The position numbers and the translations under genes were made by a program. Below the pieces are notes generated by a model. The model had not been told where the DNA came from. It made no database searches and saw nothing but the letters and a program-made list of their open reading frames with translations. Positions 44,762 to 55,283 of a stretch of DNA of 56,070 bases are shown here, in pieces (the stretch's first letter is position 1; each line of letters opens with the position of its first letter). This DNA comes from Arthrobacter sp. Alg241-R88 (lineage in GTDB: Bacteria; Actinomycetota; Actinomycetes; Actinomycetales; Micrococcaceae). The DNA lies in assembly GCF_900537115.1 (NCBI RefSeq), contig NZ_UNRG01000003.1, positions 386,211-442,280 of the forward strand. Direction: 5' to 3'.

Positions 44762-45247
44762 TCAGGCCTCCACTTCAGATGGATGGCGGCGCCAGGGCCG
44801 GCGCCGGGTCCCGAGGGCAGGGTAGCCGCCCGCCTGCAGTCCGGCATGGCGTTCGAAGATGTTGCCCGTGCCCGGATTCCCGGTACGGATCAGGGACCAG
44901 CCGGCGGCGAGGAAGTACAACGGGAGGAATGGGACACCCAGGCACCACGCGTATTGGGAGCAGTGCTTTTCCTCGTGCCCCAACAGCGCCGGCCGGGACA
45001 ACAGGTCAGCCGCCGTGCAGCGGCACAAGACCACGTTCCCCAATGTGAACGCGCCGGCGAACGGCAGCCGCCACCGGTATCCGGCGGCAATAATCAGTCC
45101 CCGCGGGCCGTTGCTGAGCTCCGTCCTTGCCGCTGTTGCCACGGCGAGTCCGAGGACAGTGCTGCCGTTGATCACATTGGCTGCCAGCCGCAGCCGCTGC
45201 GGCACAGTCAGGGGCGCCCGAAGCTCCGCAGGCTGCCGTGGTGTCAT
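44762..45247 (-). CDS. HExxH-motif protein of unknown function
   Basis: 161 residues. LLGHEEKHCSQYAWCLGVPFLPLYFLAAG includes a gluzincin-like HEEKH. A later FERHAG could give a third metal ligand. A membrane-associated helix lies just after the motif. Start ATG 45247 is fixed by TACCAT (45254-45259) 6 nt upstream; longer in-frame starts run into the pheS promoter. It may be a small metallopeptidase-like protein or a degenerate relative. It is 3 nt upstream of the SIMPL gene. Confidence 0.65.
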   Translation of the reverse strand: MTPRQPAELRAPLTVPQRLRLAANVINGSTVLGLAVATAARTELSNGPRGLIIAAGYRWRLPFAGAFTLGNVVLCRCTAADLLSRPALLGHEEKHCSQYAWCLGVPFLPLYFLAAGWSLIRTGNPGTGNIFERHAGLQAGGYPALGTRRRPWRRHPSEVEA

Positions 45248-45456
45248 GAGGACATGGTAGCCGGACCGTTCAATTAGACTGGAGGGCAGTGGCCGCCGGC
45301 TTTGCCGGTATGCCCTGACCTGGTCATTGAATGAACTGATATTTGCACGTGAATTAAGGGCATTCATCCATGACCTGCCAGTGACGGACGAGCCGCCGGG
45401 AAACCGTGCAGGCTGCCCGTTCACCGGCAGCCACGACTCGTAGCTAAGAACAGTAG
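45248..45456. promoter_or_regulatory. pheS upstream region
   Basis: 209 bp between divergent genes. A hairpin GGCTGCC-N8-GGCAGCC (45411-45432) lies just before pheS. No T-box or Phe-rich leader peptide was seen. A possible -10 TAAGAA is 6 nt from the pheS ATG. Confidence 0.35.
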
Positions 45457-46518
<1,062 letters not shown>

Positions 46519-46520
46519 CA

Positions 46521-49064
46521 GTGCGTATCCCACTTTCCTGGCTGCGTGAATTCGCAGAGGTACCGGCCGGAGCTACGGCCGAAGAGGTAATGACCGAGCT
46601 GGTCAAGGTCGGTTTCGAAGAAGAGGACGTCCACCGTCCCACGGACACCCTGCAGGGTCCCATCGTGGTGGGCCAGGTCCTGAGCCTGGTCAAGGAGCCG
46701 CAGACGAACGGCAAGACCATCAACTGGTGCCAGGTCCGTGTTGTCCCCGAGGGGCAGGAACAGACCCTCACCGGCAAGGGCATTGATCCTTCCGGCGTGC
46801 AGGGGATCATCTGCGGCGCCCACAACTTCGTGGAAGGCGACAAGGTAGTGGTGACGCTGCCGGGCGCAGTGCTGCCCGGAAACTTCCACATCTCCGCCCG
46901 GAAGACCTACGGCCACCTCTCCGCCGGCATGATCGCCTCTGTCCGCGAACTGGGCATCGGCGAGGACCATGACGGGATCCTGGTGCTGTCCCGCATTGGG
47001 CTGGATCCGGAAATCGGCACCGACGCCATGGAACTCCTGGGCCTCTACGATGAAGCCGCGGAAATCAACGTCACCCCGGACCGCGGCTACGCCTTCTCCA
47101 TCCGTGGCGTTGCCCGCGAGTACGCCCACGCCACGGGTACCTCCTTCACCGATCCTGCGTCCCGCGTGAACGCTCCGGCGGAGCTTTCGGGCGGCTACGG
47201 CGTCAAGATCAACGACGACGCCCCCATTTACGGCAAGCCCGGCTGTGACCGGTTTGTGGCCCGCACCGTCCGCGGCGTGGATGCCACCCGGCCCACCCCG
47301 CCGTGGATGGTTTCCCGTCTGCGGCTGGCCGGCGTCCGTTCCATCTCGCTGCCGGTGGATATCTCCAACTACGTCATGTTCGAGCTGGGCCAGCCCACGC
47401 ACTGCTACGACCTGGACAAGCTGTCCGGTGACATCGTGGTGCGCCGGGCCCTGGCTGGAGAGAAAATCACCACGCTGGATGACAAGGAACGCGCGCTCGA
47501 CGCCGAGGACCTCCTGATCACCGACGCTTCCGGTCCCATCGGCATCGCCGGTGTTATGGGCGGGGCGGCAACCGAGGTGGGCGATTCGACGTCGAACATC
47601 CTCGTTGAAGCCGCACACTTCGATGAAGTTTCCATCGCCCGCTCCCGCCGCCGGCACAAGCTGCCGTCCGAGGCTTCCAAGCGTTTCGAGCGCGGCGTGG
47701 ACTGGCACATCGCCGATATCGCCGCACAGCGGGTGGTCGACCTCCTGGTGGAACTGGCCGGCGGCACGGCGGACGAGGCCGGAACCGACGTGGGGACCGC
47801 CCCTGACCCAGTCACGATTGAGCTTCCGGCAGCCTTTGCTGCCGCCCGGATCGGCATCGATTTCACGGAAGAGCAGATCGTTACGTCCCTTGAGGACCTT
47901 GGCGCAGCCGTGGTGAAGAACGACGGCGGCTGGAGCGTTACTGCCCCGAGCTGGCGGCATGACCTGGAAACCAAGGAGGACCTCTCCGAGGAGATCGCCC
48001 GCCTGGTGGGTTACGACCAGATCCCCGCCACGCTGCCGGTGGCCCCTCCGGGCCGTGGTCTCACGCGTGTGCAGCAGCAGCGCCGCCGCCTGATCCAGGC
48101 TTTGGCGGATGCCGGCCTCACCGAAGTGCTGTCCTACCCGTTCGTCTCAAAGGCTGCCAACGACACCTTCGGTATGCCTGAAGAGGGTGCTGCCCGGAGC
48201 GCCGTCAAGCTGGCAAACCCGATCAGCGAGGAGCAGGGCTTCCTGCGCACCTCCATCCTGCCGGGACTCATCGAGGTGGCGAAGCGCAACCACTCGCGCG
48301 GTTTCCGCGACCTGGCACTCTTCGAGTCAGGCCTGGTGTTCCTGCCGGCCGAGGGGATGGGTACCGACTCCATTCCGCCGCTCGGGGTGAAGCCTGCCGA
48401 TGAGGTGCTGGACCGGCTGTACGACGGCGTCCCCGCCCAGCCGTTCCACCTTGCCGTGGTCCTCACGGGACACGATTCCCCTGCCGCGGCGGCCCATGCA
48501 CCCCGCGTATGGGACTGGGCAGACGCCCTGGACATCGCACGCCTTGCCGGGGACGTCCTGGGCGTGGAGGTAGTGGTCAGCCAAGGCAGCCACCAGGCAT
48601 TCCACCCCGGACGCGCGGCGAAACTGTCCCTGCGGACAGGGGAAGTGGTGGGTTATGCGGGAGAGCTGCACCCCAAACTCCTCGCTGCTTCCGATATGCC
48701 GGCCCGCTCGGTTGCCCTGGAGATCAACGCGGACGCGTTGTTTGAGGCCGCGCCGGACGTGATCGTGGCGCGCCACATCTCCACGTTCCCGGTGGCCACC
48801 CAGGATGTGGCGCTGGTGGTCCCTGCCGAGGTACCGGCCGACGACGTGCTGGCAGCACTCCGCGAAGGTGCCGGTGAACTGCTGGAGGACGTAGCGCTGT
48901 TCGACGTCTACGCCGGCAAGGGCATTGAAGAGGGCAAGAAGTCCCTGGCCTTCGGACTCCGGTTCCGGGCAGATGACCGTACCCTCACGGCGGACGAGGC
49001 ATCAGCCGCACGGGAAGGCGCTGTGGCACTGGCGGCCGAGCGCTTCGGCGCGGTCCAGCGCTAA
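46521..49064 (+). CDS. pheT: Phenylalanyl-tRNA synthetase beta subunit
   Basis: 847 residues: an OB-fold tRNA-binding domain (GPIVVGQVLSLVKEPQTNGK..), the B3/B4 editing domain (GDIVVRRALAGEKITTLDDKERAL..), B5, the inactive synthetase-like core and a C-terminal FDX-ACB domain (FPVATQDVALVVPAEVPADDV..). GTG start. It forms the alpha2beta2 enzyme with PheS. Confidence 0.97.
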   Translation: MRIPLSWLREFAEVPAGATAEEVMTELVKVGFEEEDVHRPTDTLQGPIVVGQVLSLVKEPQTNGKTINWCQVRVVPEGQEQTLTGKGIDPSGVQGIICGAHNFVEGDKVVVTLPGAVLPGNFHISARKTYGHLSAGMIASVRELGIGEDHDGILVLSRIGLDPEIGTDAMELLGLYDEAAEINVTPDRGYAFSIRGVAREYAHATGTSFTDPASRVNAPAELSGGYGVKINDDAPIYGKPGCDRFVARTVRGVDATRPTPPWMVSRLRLAGVRSISLPVDISNYVMFELGQPTHCYDLDKLSGDIVVRRALAGEKITTLDDKERALDAEDLLITDASGPIGIAGVMGGAATEVGDSTSNILVEAAHFDEVSIARSRRRHKLPSEASKRFERGVDWHIADIAAQRVVDLLVELAGGTADEAGTDVGTAPDPVTIELPAAFAAARIGIDFTEEQIVTSLEDLGAAVVKNDGGWSVTAPSWRHDLETKEDLSEEIARLVGYDQIPATLPVAPPGRGLTRVQQQRRRLIQALADAGLTEVLSYPFVSKAANDTFGMPEEGAARSAVKLANPISEEQGFLRTSILPGLIEVAKRNHSRGFRDLALFESGLVFLPAEGMGTDSIPPLGVKPADEVLDRLYDGVPAQPFHLAVVLTGHDSPAAAAHAPRVWDWADALDIARLAGDVLGVEVVVSQGSHQAFHPGRAAKLSLRTGEVVGYAGELHPKLLAASDMPARSVALEINADALFEAAPDVIVARHISTFPVATQDVALVVPAEVPADDVLAALREGAGELLEDVALFDVYAGKGIEEGKKSLAFGLRFRADDRTLTADEASAAREGAVALAAERFGAVQR

Positions 49065-49084
49065 GCCCGCAGCACCAACCTCCG

Positions 49085-49753
49085 GTGGATGCCAGGCTGG
49101 TCCTGCGGGCGGTGGATATCTCTGCAGGGATTTCCCGCCCGCAGGCGGACCAGCGGCCCGTTGGAGGGCTGGTTCCGGGGCAGGCAGAATCGCTCCGGGC
49201 AGCCGCGATGGAACCTGGGGCAGCCGCGCGCTTCCTGGCCGGCAGGGCGGCTTTGCGCCGTTTTGCGGGCGACATCCTTGACGTTCCCGCTCATAAGCTA
49301 ACTGCGGCGTACTCCTGTCCGCGCTGCGGGGCCGGACCCGCACTCTCCCACGGCCGACCGGGCTTCACCTATCATGGTCAGCCTGTTCCCCTGCTGCTGA
49401 GCATGGCCCGGGCCGGCGGGTGGGTCCTGCTGGCGGGCCTCACGTCACCGGCGGCGGGGGAGCGGCTGGGGATCGACGCCGAAGATCCTGCCCGCCTGGC
49501 TTTCGACGGCTTTGACGCCGTCGCCCTGGCGGACGAAGAAAAGCAGGCCCTTGCCGGGCTCGCGGGACCCTCCCTGTTCCGTGAACGCGCACGCTTGTGG
49601 ACCCGGAAAGAGGCCTGGCTCAAAATGACCGGCGAGGGGCTCCGGACGGATCCCCGGGAGGTGGCGGTACTGGACAAGCCGGAGCTGAAGGACCTGCCGG
49701 CCAACGCAACCGGCCTGCCGGCGTCGCTCGTTGCTGCAGCGGCACTCGGTTGA
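49085..49753 (+). CDS. 4'-phosphopantetheinyl transferase, Sfp-type
   Basis: 222 residues. The Mg-binding GIDAED (D131, E133) and WTRKEAWLKMTGEGL (K175, E176, K180) define the Sfp/HetI-type transferase that converts apo carrier proteins to holo form. A CPRCG pair (C78, C81) lies in the N-terminal half. GTG start, no clear Shine-Dalgarno, 20 nt after pheT. It is convergent with the peptidase/synthetase pair, and the T domain of that synthetase is an obvious client. Fatty-acid AcpP is an alternative client. Confidence 0.85.
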   Translation: MDARLVLRAVDISAGISRPQADQRPVGGLVPGQAESLRAAAMEPGAAARFLAGRAALRRFAGDILDVPAHKLTAAYSCPRCGAGPALSHGRPGFTYHGQPVPLLLSMARAGGWVLLAGLTSPAAGERLGIDAEDPARLAFDGFDAVALADEEKQALAGLAGPSLFRERARLWTRKEAWLKMTGEGLRTDPREVAVLDKPELKDLPANATGLPASLVAAAALG

Positions 49754-49780
49754 CGGGGCCGGCCCGGTCAACCAGTACGG

Positions 49781-51211
49781 CTAGACGGGCAGCGGTGGAA
49801 GGGCCAGTTCAAAGAGCCAGGGGTGGAGCACTGCTTCGGCGTCGACGCCCGCCACACGGTTTGCCATCAGCACGAAGTCTGCCGTTGAGACCGATCCATG
49901 GCGGTGGGTCCTGGTCCATTCCTGCAGCAGCGTGAAGAAGGCCAGATCGCCGCAATGCCTGCGGAGTGCGTGCAGTGCCAGCGCCCCGCGTTTGTAAACG
50001 CGGTCGTCAAACATCAGGGCCGGTCCCGGATCTCCGACCAGCAGGTCCTGTTCCCCAGCGGACAACCCCCGCCAGGCCGACGCCGCCCGCTCGTGGGCGC
50101 CCATAACGCCGGCCTCCTCAGACCAGATCCACTCTGCATAGCAGGCGAAACCCTCATGCAGCCAGATGTCATGCCACGCCGCCAGGGTCAGCGAGTTGCC
50201 GAACCACTGGTGCGACAGCTCATGGGCAATAAGGCGCTGGGATTCCCAGTCGAGGCTGAGGTGGTTCCGCCCCAGGATGGACAGTGATTGGGCTTCCAGC
50301 GGGATCTCCAGGACGTCGTCAGCCACCACTATGGTGTAGCCCGCAAAGGGGTACGGGCCGAAGCGCCGGACGAAAGCCGCCATCATGTCACGCTGCCGGC
50401 TCAGCCCGTCCGCAGCCGCGTCGGCCAGGGCAGGGGGCACGGCTGCGATCTGACCCACGCCGCCGGCAGAACCGTCGTCAAGGACCAGGACGTCGTACCT
50501 GCCGATCTGCACCGTCGCCAGATACGTCGCCATCGGCTCTTCCTGCGCGTAGGTCCAGGTCTCCCTGCTGGACCCGTGCGTATGACCCACCAGCACCCCG
50601 TTGCAGACGGCCCGGTAGCCTGCGTCCGTGGTGACCGAGATGCGGTAGCTGGCCTTGTCCCGGGGGTGGTCATTGCAAGGGAACCAGGAAGGGGCGCCGT
50701 CGGGTTGCCCTGCCACCAGGACGCCGTCGGTCAGTTCTTCCCAACCCACCTCGCCCCACAGCCCGCGGCGGGGAGCAGGATTGCCCTCGTACCGGACCTC
50801 CACAGTGAAGCTTTCGCCCGGAACGAGGGCAGTGTCCAGGTGCACTACCAGTTGCTCGGCGCGCTGGGAAAAGCGGCGCACCCGACGGCCGTTGAACTGC
50901 ACTTTGACTGCCCTAAGCCCCACCAGGTCAAGCACAACGGCGGACGCGGCCCGGTTGGCCACCGCGTGCAGCAGCGCCCTGCCGTTCAGCCGGTTACTGG
51001 CCAGCCTGTAGTCCAGCTCCAGTGCGTAGCTCGACACGCTGTAGGCGTCAGTGCCATGGTGCGCCACATAGGGGTCGGACAGCAGGGCGGGTCCCGGCAG
51101 GGTGGAGCTTCCGCGGACTGATTCTGGCGAGCTCATGACGGGGAGGGCCTCAACTACATGCTGTTGGTGGACGGCGGTGGTGTTGCTGCAGGGTGTTGCC
51201 AGGCGCTTCAT
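49781..51211 (-). CDS. M1-family zinc aminopeptidase
   Basis: 476 residues. The beta-sheet N-terminal domain is followed by the gluzincin site HELSHQWFGN (H330, E331, H334) and E353 in LHEGFA, exact HExxH-x18-E spacing. The exopeptidase loop usually written GxMEN reads LEAQS here. There is no export signal. The start is set by the ATGA overlap with the end of the synthetase gene (ATG 51211, TGA 51210-51208), so it is translationally coupled. It may degrade or trim the synthetase product, or protect the producer; this is inference. Confidence 0.9.
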   Translation of the reverse strand: MKRLATPCSNTTAVHQQHVVEALPVMSSPESVRGSSTLPGPALLSDPYVAHHGTDAYSVSSYALELDYRLASNRLNGRALLHAVANRAASAVVLDLVGLRAVKVQFNGRRVRRFSQRAEQLVVHLDTALVPGESFTVEVRYEGNPAPRRGLWGEVGWEELTDGVLVAGQPDGAPSWFPCNDHPRDKASYRISVTTDAGYRAVCNGVLVGHTHGSSRETWTYAQEEPMATYLATVQIGRYDVLVLDDGSAGGVGQIAAVPPALADAAADGLSRQRDMMAAFVRRFGPYPFAGYTIVVADDVLEIPLEAQSLSILGRNHLSLDWESQRLIAHELSHQWFGNSLTLAAWHDIWLHEGFACYAEWIWSEEAGVMGAHERAASAWRGLSAGEQDLLVGDPGPALMFDDRVYKRGALALHALRRHCGDLAFFTLLQEWTRTHRHGSVSTADFVLMANRVAGVDAEAVLHPWLFELALPPLPV

Positions 51212-54200
51212 TTCCCCCGCGGCAGGACAGGCCCGGCCCAAGGGCTGACGGGGTTGCCCATCCAGTAGGTCCCGGCAGGTACTGTTTCCCCGCGCATCAC
51301 CAGCGACGCGGGGCCAACTGTTCCGCCTTGGCCGATCCTTGCCTGCGGCAGGATGACACCGTGAGGTCCCATCGTTGCGCCGTCTTCGAGCGTAACAGGG
51401 CCAATGCTCATGATGCGGTCGTGGAACAGGTGCGTCTGCACCACACAGCCCCGGTTAACCGTGGAGTTCGCGCCCAGGGAGACGAGATCCGCCTCCGGCA
51501 GCCAGTAACTCTCGCACCAGGTCCCGGAACCGATCCTGGCGCCAAGGGCACGCAGCCACCAGACAAGGGCCGGGGTGCCGGTGGCCGCGCGGGCGAACCA
51601 GGGCGCGCTGACCATCTCGATAAACGTGTCCACCACTTCGTTGCGCCAGATGAAGGAACTCCACAGGGGGTGTTCGCCGGCCTTGATCCGGCCAATAAGG
51701 AGCCATTTTGCCGCGACCGCGCTGCCGGCGGCCACGGCTCCTGCCAGGAGCATCACCAGACCGCCCAGCAGGGCAGCCACGGCATACCCGTAGCCGGACG
51801 CCAGCCAATCGAAGGCCAGCAGCACGCCGGCGGCCAGTGCCACCGTCAGCACCACCGGGACGAACCGGCAGGCCTCCCAGAGCGCCCGGGCAATCTTCAG
51901 CCGGCGCGGCGGCTGGTAAGTGAGCGAGTTGTCCGACGCGATGGCGGTGCGGCGCAGCCGGACGGGCGGACTTCCCAGCCAGGACGTACCGGACTTGGCC
52001 TTCGACGGCGTGGCCGAGAGTACGGCCACCAGCGAGTTCTTGGGAACATTGCGGCCTGCTCCGGTCATTCCCGAGTTGCCCAGGAAAGACCGCTTGCCGA
52101 TCTTGGCCGGCCCGATCCGCAGCCAGCCGCCACCGAGTTCATAGGAGGCCACCATCGTGTCATCAGCGAGGAAGGCACCCTCTCCCACTGTGGTCATTTT
52201 TGGGAGCAGCAGCACGGTGGAAGCCTCGACGTTTTTCCCGATTTTTGCTCCCAGCAGACGAAGCCAGACAGGCGTGAAGAGGCTGGCATAGATGGGAAAC
52301 AGCAGCTCCCGCGCCAGATCCAGGACGCGTTCCGTAGCCCAGACCTGCCAACCGATCCGGCTCCGCACACGGTAGTAGCCTTCGCGCAAGCCCAATCCCA
52401 GCAGGCGGGTGGTTGCCAGGATCAGAAGCAGGTTCGCTGCGAACCACGCCAGGGCGGCAACGGGCAGGGAAGCCAGCAGGGGAACCCAGGCTTCCGCCAG
52501 GGAAGTGTTGCCCCTGATAAAAAGGAAAACCACCAGGCAGGCAGCCGCAGCAGACAGGTAGGGGATCATGGCCAGCAGGGTGCTGGCAGCGGCAAAGGCA
52601 GTAAACCAGAGCCTCGCCTGGAGCCCTCCGGTGGCAGGCTGCTCCGGCCAGTTCTGCTTTGCCTTGCCCCGGCGTTTCGCGGGGGAACCGGCTACGAGCT
52701 GACCGGCCTTGACCTTGCCCAGGACTGCTGAACCGGGCTCCACCTGCCCGCCGGCTCCAACGCTGGCACCGGGCATCAGGGTGCTTCGGGCGCCCACCGT
52801 GGCGCCTGCGCCGATGTGGATGGCTCCGATGTGCACGCTGTCCCCGTCGATCCACCATCCCGAAAGGTCCACCTCGGGTTCCACATTGGCCCCGGTGCCC
52901 AGCGAGAGAAGCCCGGTCACGGGCGGCAGCGAGTGCAGGTGCACATTGCTTCCGATCTTCGCGCCGAGGGCCCGTGCGTAGTGGGGCACCCAGGGTGCGC
53001 TGGCCAGGCTGACCGCCCCCGCAAGGTCCTGGATCTGCTCAGCCAGCCACAAGCGCAGGTGGACTTTCCCGGATCTGGGGTAGGTTCCCGGTTCAACGTT
53101 CCGCAGCAGGATCCGGGCGGCTGCCACAGACAGGCCCATGCGTCCGGCCGGGCTGACGAACACCAGCCAGGACGCACCTACCCACCACCAGGACACCGTT
53201 GCCGCGCCGGTGAAACCGGCCAGCCCGGCCAGCAGGTTATTGCCGGCCATCAGGTACGTCAGCCACCGCATGCCAACGAGAATATGCAGCGGCACACCCA
53301 TCAGCGTCTGGAAAACCTGGGACTTGCGGGCGGTGGGCCGGACCTTCCGGACCTTGGCAGGACCGGCTGGTGTCCCCTCGGGCAGCGACTGGCGTGCCAC
53401 GTCGATTAGGGCACCCACGCGGGGCGTAGCGTAGATGTCCGCCACCGTGATGGTGGGGTAGCGGACCCTGAGGGCAGAAACGAGTTGGGCTGCCGCGAGG
53501 GATCCACCGCCGGCGGCGAAAAAGTCTGCGTCGAGGCTGGTTGCCTTGACGCCGAGGACGGCTCCCCATTGCTCAACAATCCACCGGGCGTCGTCGGGAA
53601 GGTTCAGCGGGGCATGTTCTGCGTCATCGGCGCCCGAACCGGCAAGCGGCCATGGCAAGGCGTGCCGGTCCACCTTTCCGCTGGTCTTGGTGGGCAAGGA
53701 GTCGACGACGGTCAGCAGCGGAACGAGGGCTGCGGGAAGGCTGGCAGCCAGGAGCTGGCGGGCAACCGCCAGGTCCGGCTCCGAAGCTCCGGCGGGTGCA
53801 AGGTACCCGACGAGGATCTGATTCCCGGCCGCCGTCGTCCGGACAGCGGCCGCCGCGCCGGCGATGCCGGGCAGCGCCTGCAGCGCTGCATCCACTTCGC
53901 CCAGTTCGATGCGGCGTCCGCCCAGTTTGACCTGTTCATCGGCACGGCCCATGAACACGAGTCCTTCGGCTTCATAGCGGACAAGGTCGCCGGAGCGGTA
54001 GGCGCGGTCCCAGCCAAGAGTCGGAAACGGGGCATACTTTTCGGCATCCTTGGCCGGGTCCAGGTAGCGGGCCAGCCCGACGCCGCCGATGATGAGTTCG
54101 CCAACGGCTCCTTCGGGGACGGGAACTCCGTCGGCGTCCACCACGGCCAAATCCCAGCCGTCCAGGGGCAGGCCGATCCGGACAGGACCGGCCCCGCCCA

Positions 54201-55164
54201 GGGGAGCAGCGCAGGCAACGACGGTTGCCTCGGTAGGGCCGTAGGTGTTCCACACTTCCCGGCCGTCAACGGCCAGCCGCTCGGCAAGCTCCGGCGGACA
54301 GGCTTCCCCGCCGAAAATCAGCAAGCGGACGTTTTCGAGTGCTTCGGCGGGCCAGAGCGCAGCCAGGGTGGGAACCGTGGACACAACAGTGATGCCGTGG
54401 CTGATGAGCCAGGGGCCCAGGTCCATGCCGGTGCGGACCAGGGCGCGCGGAGCGGGGACCAGGCAGGCGCCGTGCCGCCATGCCAGCCACATCTCTTCAC
54501 AGGAGGCGTCAAAGGCAACGGACAGCCCTGCCAGCACCCGGTCCGACGTTCCGATCGGGTCCGCCCTGAGGAAGATTCGGGCTTCGGCGTCCACGAAGGC
54601 GGCCGCAGAACGGTGCCGTACGGCAACTCCCTTCGGAGTTCCGGTTGAGCCGGAGGTGAAGATCACCCATGCGTCGTCGTGGGTGTCCGCGGTGCGGGCA
54701 GCGGGGAAGGGCACGGGCCTGCTGCCGGTGAGTGCCACCCCGCTTTCCGTGACGACGGCGGCAATCTTGGCTTCGGCGAAAACCAGCCTGGCGCGTTCCT
54801 CGGGATCGTCTGCGTCCACAGGGACATAGGCGGCGCCAATGAGCAGGATGGCAAGGATGGAGATGTACAGCCCGTTGGTGCCCGACGGGATCCTGACGCC
54901 GATCCTGTCGCCTGCGCCGAGTCCGGCGAGGTGCATCTCCCGGCCGGCAGAGCGGACGGCCGCCATCAGTTGGGCATAGCTCAGCGACTCCCGGCCGTCG
55001 TCGAGGGCAGACGCGTCCGGGTGCCGGTCGGCCGTGTCCTGGAGGATGTCAACCAGAGTCCTTGCCGGGGGAGCTGCTGCGGACCCCGCCAGTTGCGGCA
55101 GATAGCGGGGCTCAGGCCCGGGGTCGCCGCCGGTTGCAAGGCTGCTGCTGTGTTGCTCGGTCAC
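51208..55164 (-). CDS. Pls/PosA-family polyamino-acid synthetase (single-module membrane NRPS)
   Basis: About 1318 residues, close to the 1319 of epsilon-poly-L-lysine synthetase. Order: adenylation domain (about 35-505; A3 IFTSGSTGTPKG, A5 NTYGPTEAT, A7 YRSGDLV, A8 GRADEQVKLGGRRIELGEV, A10 KTSGKVDRHAL). The carrier domain has Ser555 in DFFAAGGGSL. Three repeats of paired membrane helices plus a left-handed hexapeptide domain then follow (about 635-825, 850-1045, 1100-1300), as IHIGAGATVGARSTLMPG shows. There is no standard condensation or thioesterase domain. Such enzymes polymerise one basic amino acid through side-chain or backbone amide bonds and export it. Start GTG 55164 gives family length; GTG 55221 is the alternative. 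Confidence 0.9.
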   Translation of the reverse strand: MTEQHSSSLATGGDPGPEPRYLPQLAGSAAAPPARTLVDILQDTADRHPDASALDDGRESLSYAQLMAAVRSAGREMHLAGLGAGDRIGVRIPSGTNGLYISILAILLIGAAYVPVDADDPEERARLVFAEAKIAAVVTESGVALTGSRPVPFPAARTADTHDDAWVIFTSGSTGTPKGVAVRHRSAAAFVDAEARIFLRADPIGTSDRVLAGLSVAFDASCEEMWLAWRHGACLVPAPRALVRTGMDLGPWLISHGITVVSTVPTLAALWPAEALENVRLLIFGGEACPPELAERLAVDGREVWNTYGPTEATVVACAAPLGGAGPVRIGLPLDGWDLAVVDADGVPVPEGAVGELIIGGVGLARYLDPAKDAEKYAPFPTLGWDRAYRSGDLVRYEAEGLVFMGRADEQVKLGGRRIELGEVDAALQALPGIAGAAAAVRTTAAGNQILVGYLAPAGASEPDLAVARQLLAASLPAALVPLLTVVDSLPTKTSGKVDRHALPWPLAGSGADDAEHAPLNLPDDARWIVEQWGAVLGVKATSLDADFFAAGGGSLAAAQLVSALRVRYPTITVADIYATPRVGALIDVARQSLPEGTPAGPAKVRKVRPTARKSQVFQTLMGVPLHILVGMRWLTYLMAGNNLLAGLAGFTGAATVSWWWVGASWLVFVSPAGRMGLSVAAARILLRNVEPGTYPRSGKVHLRLWLAEQIQDLAGAVSLASAPWVPHYARALGAKIGSNVHLHSLPPVTGLLSLGTGANVEPEVDLSGWWIDGDSVHIGAIHIGAGATVGARSTLMPGASVGAGGQVEPGSAVLGKVKAGQLVAGSPAKRRGKAKQNWPEQPATGGLQARLWFTAFAAASTLLAMIPYLSAAAACLVVFLFIRGNTSLAEAWVPLLASLPVAALAWFAANLLLILATTRLLGLGLREGYYRVRSRIGWQVWATERVLDLARELLFPIYASLFTPVWLRLLGAKIGKNVEASTVLLLPKMTTVGEGAFLADDTMVASYELGGGWLRIGPAKIGKRSFLGNSGMTGAGRNVPKNSLVAVLSATPSKAKSGTSWLGSPPVRLRRTAIASDNSLTYQPPRRLKIARALWEACRFVPVVLTVALAAGVLLAFDWLASGYGYAVAALLGGLVMLLAGAVAAGSAVAAKWLLIGRIKAGEHPLWSSFIWRNEVVDTFIEMVSAPWFARAATGTPALVWWLRALGARIGSGTWCESYWLPEADLVSLGANSTVNRGCVVQTHLFHDRIMSIGPVTLEDGATMGPHGVILPQARIGQGGTVGPASLVMRGETVPAGTYWMGNPVSPWAGPVLPRGK

Positions 55165-55283
55165 CCGTGCAGTGTGCCGGGACAAGATGAACAGAAAGTG
55201 TCTACGTTTCCTGCTGTGCACGGGTTGTTCGGAAGGTGTTCAACAGGCATTTGGCAAACGTGCCCCGCCGACCATGGATGACC

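Noticed and set aside
45248..45456. T-box or Phe attenuator upstream of pheS
   Set aside because: No T-box consensus, no Phe-rich leader peptide; only one short hairpin.
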